A stretch of 64,000 bases of DNA. Origin: Sipunculus nudus. Taxonomy: Eukaryota; Annelida; Sipuncula; Golfingiida; Sipunculidae. Within the stretch, counting starts at the first letter, position 1; the number at the start of each line of letters is the position of its first letter. Position numbers and translations under genes: made by a program. Positions 58,141 to 64,000 of this stretch are shown piece after piece. Where the stretch lies: assembly GCA_026874595.1 (NCBI GenBank), contig CM049316.1:7328339-7392338 (forward strand), read 5' to 3'. The notes below the pieces were generated by a model. The model was not told the DNA's origin and did not search any database. It worked only from the letters and a program-made list of their open reading frames with translations.

Positions 58141-60278
58141 GCAATTGTTGTCGCATATATTCGAAACTTTCATGGCACCCTGTCGCTGGCATACACTTGC
58201 CAAATATCATACCACAAAGCAGACGGCACACGGACATCCCTGCCTATACAAATGGGTCAAACCCAAGAGTTTCTCTTGCCCTATATATGCAGGGATAAAA
58301 TATTGCGGCTCTAACATATATACTTCAGCCTTCACATATATGCAGAACTGCCCAGTTCTTAATGAAATTCGACACAGTCTTTGTTTCTTAAAAATATTCT
58401 CTAACTCAGCTGGCTCAATTGGACTGACTTTTACTCCCTCGTACCATGCCGTATGATTGACAGGCGTTTTATCTGCAAAAGCGGTAAAGACGCTCTGTAC
58501 ACAATTATTAAGGTCACTGCTTGGCATTTTCTGACCCATTGCTTACACAAAGAAGAGACACAAGAGAAACCTCTATTGCAAGCTCGAACAATCTTTATTT
58601 GTGAAGTTGCGCGGTACGGGCACCAGGTGGCGTGTTCGCCATCTTTATGTTTTGCCTTACTGATCCTGCCCGTTGCCATTTCATTTCCATTTGTGTACAA
58701 GGGTTAGAAAACGTTTTAAAACGAAATATATACCATAATATTTAAAAAATAAAACACTACCCTTCGTGATTAATTATCAAACCTTGTATATGCGAATAGG
58801 TCCATTAAAAACAAATCCAATGCTATACATCACTGAATGTAGTCTAATATTTCAACATGTAGTCTAATATTTCCGTCACGCGTGATAATCGCGCATACCT
58901 CACCGTTATATTCCCGTGGAGCCTTTCATAGGTGGACAAGTGTTATATAAATTAACCGCTGATACGTTAGAAGAAAAAGCACCCCATCAGGTAAGGCACC
59001 TGTCTCCAAATAAAGAAGGCATGCAAATACCGCCGAATACGCACTGACATGATAAAAATGCGTTCAAGATCGAATAAATTGCATCTCTTTGATCAAAGTT
59101 AACCTGATAGAAATGGTACTTAAATAATGTCAATTAAACCAGTAAATATATACTCTTCTTAAATGAATGAAAAGGTGATAAAATAAGACATGTGCGTATC
59201 ATGTTATAAATCCCAATATGTGTACAAGGTGTACAGAACGTAGGCAATATATGGGTTAATTAAAATGACGTGTGTAAGAGCAAAGGGATTTATAAAATAA
59301 GTAAGAATAAAAAATTGCACTCACGCCATTCTTGAACTCACTCATCATGTCACATGTCAGATATGATATGAATTAAATGAAATAATATGATATGATATGA
59401 TATGATATGATATGATATGATATGACATGATACTGGATGTGACTCGTTTGTTGCCCCGCCTTGTGGGTATGCGTTGATCCCCGTTCGTATGTGTGTGTGT
59501 TTGTTCACAACATAAATCATGCAATTTTCAACAGAATATCATGAAATTTTCAGGGCATTTCGGAAATGGCCAATGAACTGAAAATCGATTGATTTTGATG
59601 TGGATCCGGAACTTCATCTAGCAATTAGCACAAATGTACAGTCACTTATGCACGAATGAATCTGGAGATATGAACCGAATATGTGAATGCAATGACGGTT
59701 TTGGAAGCTTCCCACAGTAGGGACCCCTCACATGGCGGAGGCTTGCATTCCTTAGAATTAGGTCCTTCAATAATACATATAATCCATCATATTAACACTT
59801 GTGTTCTGAAATGAGAAGCACAAAGAAAAACTTCAAAGTTAAGCCCGACACAAAGTCTGTCAAAATATTATTATATTTATACTCTCTATGTTAATTGACA
59901 TTTTGTTGTTTCATATATTATCTCAGATTTAACCAACAAATGTTCCATGAATATATTAAACGTCATCAAAAATTGCAAACATTTATTCATCTAACTGTTT
60001 AACACTGTACATGTAAAAAATGGGCAAGTCCAACTAATATTAAATAAATTTCGACATTTTTTCAATGGACTTATTCATCTACAGAGGTATGTGAAATCTA
60101 TATGCATGAAGTTAAGTGTCTTCTTCTTAAAATATTATGGTATCTGCAAATATTTCGTTCTGAAAATAAACATAAACATAAACAAAGCATGCATTTACCA
60201 CCTGGAGTCCGTATACCGCACAACTTTACAAGATATAACTTTTTAAAGCGTTTAATTTGTCTTTTTTATTTATTTATT
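58141..60278. other. Intergenic, no supported gene
   Basis: Overlapping frames on both strands at 58145-58707 are protein-like in length, but none contains a domain I can defend. A penta-nucleotide (ATATG)n tract lies at 59385-59429. Confidence 0.4.
59385..59429. repeat. (ATATG)n microsatellite
   Basis: About nine 5-bp units. Confidence 0.95.
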
Positions 60279-60748
60279 GCTTGCCGGAATCAAAGATTTC
60301 GGCAAGCATATTGCTCAGTTGCGTATGTCTGTTTGTCTGTTTGTCTGTTTGTTTGTCTGCACTCTCCTGGCCACAATTTTGCCACAATCACCTTGAAACT
60401 TACAGGGATGATAAAAAACATAATTCCTAGGTGCCCTATTGTTTTTGGTTAAAATAGGTCAAAGGTCAAGGTCAAGGTCACGACAGGTATGGTTAACGGT
60501 TTTTGCACTATAACTTCGCAATAAATAGGCTTATCCACTTCTGCAATTGCTCATTTTTTTCGTCATCACCTGGCCTTTCTTTTGACATGTAGCTTACTTA
60601 AATTTGCTGTTACCATGGTTACGCAATTTTGGGGAGAAATCATGGAATTTCCTGATATTTTTCAAATTTGCAGCAATCGTACTGATTCTGAGATATTTTA
60701 TGTAACACAAGAATATCTCGAAATTGTTTTTTCAGATTTTGGAAATGG

Positions 60749-63350
60749 CCGCCAGGGGGTGTTGCAGATGAAAAAACATGAAAATTTGTTTTGGTGCTAT
60801 ACCTCCAGAACTATTAAACATTGGGCCATTTCCATCACAGCACCTTCAACTGGGGTCCATGGGCTTATTTTTGCGCATAGGTGCCAAAGTGCGCTATTGC
60901 CAGATTTCTCTATTTTTGGGGTAAAACTTTTGAATTTTGAAAATATGCAGTTTTCAGCTTCTAACTCTGTCAGTTTTTATGCTGGAGAGGTCAATTTTTT
61001 TGCATCTTGTAGCCCTTGGTGAGCTCTCGGTGATCCAATCAAAAATCTTGCAAAATCTCGCACCGTTTCTCGTCAAACGAGAGTCTTCGAGATTTCATTA
61101 AATATGACCTACAGGTTGCATTTTTTTAACAATGGCTTTGAAATTGATATATTTTGTGTTATTTATAAATATCTCGAAATCAGTTTTTCATTTTTTGGAA
61201 ATAGCCACCAGGGGGCGTGGTACCTGAAACACTGTAACATATCATTTTTCTGCAATATCTAAAATAATTTTAAACATGGCACAATTTTTATCGTTGTATC
61301 TTAAACTAGGAACATTGGCTTATTCCTCCGCACATGTAGCTTTGTGCTGCCGTTACCATGGTTACCAAATTTGTGGGTTAAACTTGACGATCTGAAAATA
61401 TGCAGTTTTTGGCTTCTATCTCGGTTAATATTTATGTTTCAAGGGTCTAGTTTTTGCATAAGGCTGCTTCCCCTTGGTTCTAAGTCATTCAATTGCAAGT
61501 CTCGTCAAATTTCGCTCGGTTTATCGTCAAACGAGAAAAAACGAGATTTCACGGAAATGCTTATAACTCGGCGACTTTTACAGCTACACAGGTCTAGTTT
61601 TCGGCATTTTATATAATATGACCAGCTTGACACGCCAGAAAAGAAATCAGGCCAAATCTCGCACCATATCTCGTCAAGCGAGAAAAAAACGAGATATCAT
61701 GGAAATGTTTATAACTAGGCGACTTTTACAGCTACTCAGGTCTAGTTTTTGGCATTTGGTAACATTTGGCCAACTTGACATAGTAAAACTGCGATACTTG
61801 GCGAAATCTCGCACTACATCTGGTCAAATGTGGAAAAACAAGATTTCACAGAAATGCATATAAGTCGGCGACTTTCACGGCTAGACAGGTCTAGTTTTTG
61901 GCATTCATTAACATTTGGACGGCTTGACATGACAAACCTGCAAGACTGGCCAAATCTCGCACCATATCTCGTCAAACGATAAAAAAGGAGATTTCACAGA
62001 AATGCTAATAACTCGGCAACTTTTACAGCTAGACAGATGTAGTTTTCGCCATTTCATAACATTTAGAGAGTTTGATATGACAAATCTACAAGACTGGCCA
62101 AATCCTGCACCATATCTCGTCAAACGAGAAATCACGAGAGTACACGAAAATGCTTATAACTCGGCGACTTTTACAGCTAGACGGATCCAGTTTTCGCCAT
62201 TTCGTAACGTTTGGCCGTCTTGACATAATAAAACTGCTCGTCTTGCCAAATCTCGTTCTATATCTCGTCAAGCGAGAAAAAAACATGATTTCGCGTAAAT
62301 GCTGATAACACGGCGACTTTTGCAGCTAGTTTGTTTTTTGGATAGGGCCACTAGGGGGCGCTGGATGCGAACCTCCCCAATATATCATATTTTGGCCATA
62401 TCTCCAAAATTATAAGCCTCAATTACATAAACTATAGCTTATTTTCTTCCTCTGAGTCTCCTCCATAACCTGGTGTAGTCATCTGGTCACAATTTTGTGT
62501 CACCTTGTCAGTGTGTCTGTCTGTTTGTCAATTGTCCTCAAATTCGCCTGCTTGCTCTTGCGTCTCATATATAGCATTCTACAGCCCCCAGTTTTGAAAG
62601 AATCTTTTTGAAACTATTACATCTTAAGTCTTACACTAATATCTCGAAACCAACTTTTCATTTTCCGGATATGGCCGCTAGGGGGCGCTGAACTCGAACC
62701 TCTCCCAACATATCATGCTTTGGTAATATGTCCAAAACTATAAACCTCAGTTACATAAACTGTAGCTTTTTTCTTCCTTTGAGTCTTCTCCATAACCTGG
62801 AGTAGTCATCTGGACTCAATCTTGAGTTACTTTGTCAGTGTGTCTGTCTGTTTGTCAATTGTCCTCAAATTCGCCTGCTTGCTGGTTCTTGCGTCTCACA
62901 TATAGCATTCTATAGGCCACAGTTTTGAGGGAATCCTTTTGAAACTATTACACCTTATGTCTTACACTAATATCTCGAAATAAATTTTTCATTTTCCGGA
63001 TATTGCCACTAGTGCGCGCTGCACACGACCCTTACACACATACCATTGTATTGGCCATATCTCTACACCCAAAGCCTCAGTTACATAAACTATAGCTTAT
63101 TTTCTTCCTTTTAGTCTTCTCCATAACCTGATTAAGGCATCTGGTTTCAATCTTCTGTCACTTTGTCAGTGTGTCCATCTGTTTGTCCGTTATCCTCAAA
63201 GTCGCCTGCTTGCTGGTTCTTACGCCTTACATATAGCATTCTACAGGCCACAGCTTTGACGGAATCCTTTTGAAACTGGCACATCTCATGTCATACGCTA
63301 ATAATACAAACCGCGTTTGTCGTTTTTGGAATATGTCCGCTAGAGGGCGC
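60749..63350 (+). promoter_or_regulatory. Array of CTCF-like motifs in the long family B element
   Basis: Matches to CCASYAGRKGGCRS, all in the same orientation: CCGCCAGGGGGTGT (60749-60762), CCACCAGGGGGCGT (61205-61218), CCACTAGGGGGCGC (62348-62361, perfect), CCGCTAGGGGGCGC (62675-62688), CCACTAGTGCGCGC (63006-63019, decayed) and CCGCTAGAGGGCGC (63337-63350). The last four are 323-331 bp apart, one per core unit. Binding is not shown by sequence alone. Confidence 0.4.
61490..62330 (+). repeat. 148-bp tandem array inside family B
   Basis: Six units spaced 147-150 bp (TATAACTCGGCGACTTTTAC at about 61562, 61709, 61859, 62007, 62154, 62302). Each has CAAATCTCGCACCATATCTC followed by the small inverted repeat TCTCGTCAAACGAGA or a variant. 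Confidence 0.92.
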
Positions 63351-63690
63351 TACAGTCGAACCTCCCAAGTATATCATTAATTCGCCATACCTCCAAAACT
63401 ATTAATCTAAATTACATTAATTATAACTCATTTCCTTCCTTTGAATCTTCTCCATAACCAGGTTAAGTCATCTGGTGTCAATCTTGTCTCACAAAGTCAG
63501 TATGTCTGTCTGTTTGTCTTTTGTTGTCGGCTTTGTCTGCTATCCTGTTCTTTTGTCTCATATGTCATTCTACGGGCCACATATTCTCAGCAATGTCCTT
63601 GAGAGTCATTCCATTGATAGAAAACCGACAAAATTTTCTGTCTGTCCATCTGTGTTTCACTTCCGATTTCCGGCAAGCGTTCGACCTATG
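62340..63690 (+). repeat. ~330-bp tandem array inside family B
   Basis: About four units spaced 323-336 bp (CATAACCTGG; GTCACTTTGTCAGTGTGTCT; CATATAGCATTCTACAGGCC; ATGGCCGCTAGGGGGCGCTG). Confidence 0.9.
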
Positions 63691-63699
63691 GTCGTCTAG

Positions 63700-64000
63700 T
63701 TTTTTTTGTTTCTTTTCTTTTTTTTTAAGTGATCGGACCTATGCATGGTCACGCAATCTTAATTGTTTTGGTAAACTGACACACGTGAACTGTAATGTTA
63801 TATTACTCACACATATAACCATAAAAACGTATTATAAAACAGATAAGTTGGAGAGAGAAAGTCAGGTGCCAGGATTATCTTTTGCTCGGAAACTTTTGTA
63901 TATTCAGCCATTTAGAACTTATAGCGAGAGATAATACACATATTATAGCAAATTAGTGCGTATGTACCTTTAATATATAGCTGAAGAATTTCCATTATTT
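63700..64000. other. End of window, nothing recognised
   Basis: A T-run follows the family B right end, then AT-rich DNA without a supported exon. Confidence 0.5.

Larger units (their letters stand above)
60279..63699 (+). mobile_element. Family B rolling-circle-like element, longest copy
   Basis: Left hairpin GCTTGCCGGAATC-aaa-GATTTCGGCAAGC, (GTYT)n at 60326-60360, AGGTCAAAGGTCAAGGTCAA, then two tandem-repeat arrays (148-bp and about 330-bp units). The right end is TTCCGGCAAGCG, TTCGACCTATGGTCGTCTAG, then T8. The right end repeats the CGGCAAGC arm of the left hairpin. Open frames inside (for example 60582-61022) are by-products of the repeat. No Rep/helicase. Confidence 0.85.

Noticed and set aside
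57926-58237. Minus-strand frame with VDPGFRKGGGSNPGG
   Set aside because: This peptide is produced by translating a GGATCC-type MITE and is not a real gene.
58145-58707. Frames faintly resembling a LINE RNase H region (AYTNGSNP) or a membrane protein
   Set aside because: Only a few residues fit, both strands are equally open, and no reverse transcriptase lies nearby.
60582-61022. 146-codon frame MTCSLLKFAVTMVTQFWG...
   Set aside because: It is inside the family B element core. The sequence is non-coding repeat and the frame is not kept in the other copy.

Overview
The window is AT-rich, intron-rich metazoan DNA, most probably from a marine bivalve mollusc. The evidence is animal-type gene structure (small phased exons, GT..AG introns), two animal cilia or transport genes, and an abundance of bivalve-style interspersed repeats. 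Species assignment is inference. I see no bacterial, viral or organellar genes.

Two genes can be reconstructed exon by exon. On the minus strand (14041 to 647) is a 14-exon orthologue of TSNAXIP1, a coiled-coil protein linked to sperm and motile cilia, 723 aa. A perfect RFX X-box lies 107 bp upstream of its ATG. On the plus strand (34423 to 48270) is a 9-exon orthologue of AKTIP (FTS), a catalytically dead E2/UEV-fold protein of the FTS-Hook-FHIP dynein adaptor complex, 271 aa. The two genes point away from each other with about 20 kb of repeat-filled DNA between them. A possible first coding exon of a third gene lies at 53877.

Nearly everything else is mobile or repetitive. At 15455-18476 is a decayed 5'-truncated non-LTR retrotransposon. 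Several TIR elements carry visible target-site duplications: three hAT-like with 8-bp duplications (13256, 23680, 26282), one of these nested in a larger TIR element (25449-28020), and one long-TIR element with an ATTA duplication (35347-39461). Minisatellites sit close to splice sites in both genes.

The most striking content is a set of long plus-oriented elements in two families. Family A lies at 28986-32960, 35409-37959 and 41912-44200. Family B lies at 44593-46114 and 60279-63699. A right-end relative ends at 52916. Their sequences differ but their layout is the same: a 13-bp-stem left hairpin, a (GTCY)n microsatellite, a core of tandem repeats (about 330 bp), then a short palindrome followed by CTTG or CTAG and a T-run. 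This matches non-autonomous rolling-circle (Helentron/DINE-1/pearl-like) elements. Family B carries a CTCF-like CC(A/G)CTAGGGGGCGC motif about once per core unit, so each insertion brings a spaced array of candidate insulator sites.

Regions with nothing recognisable are stated in the feature list. Exon boundaries were read by eye from splice sites, reading phase and remembered family similarity; no database search was possible.
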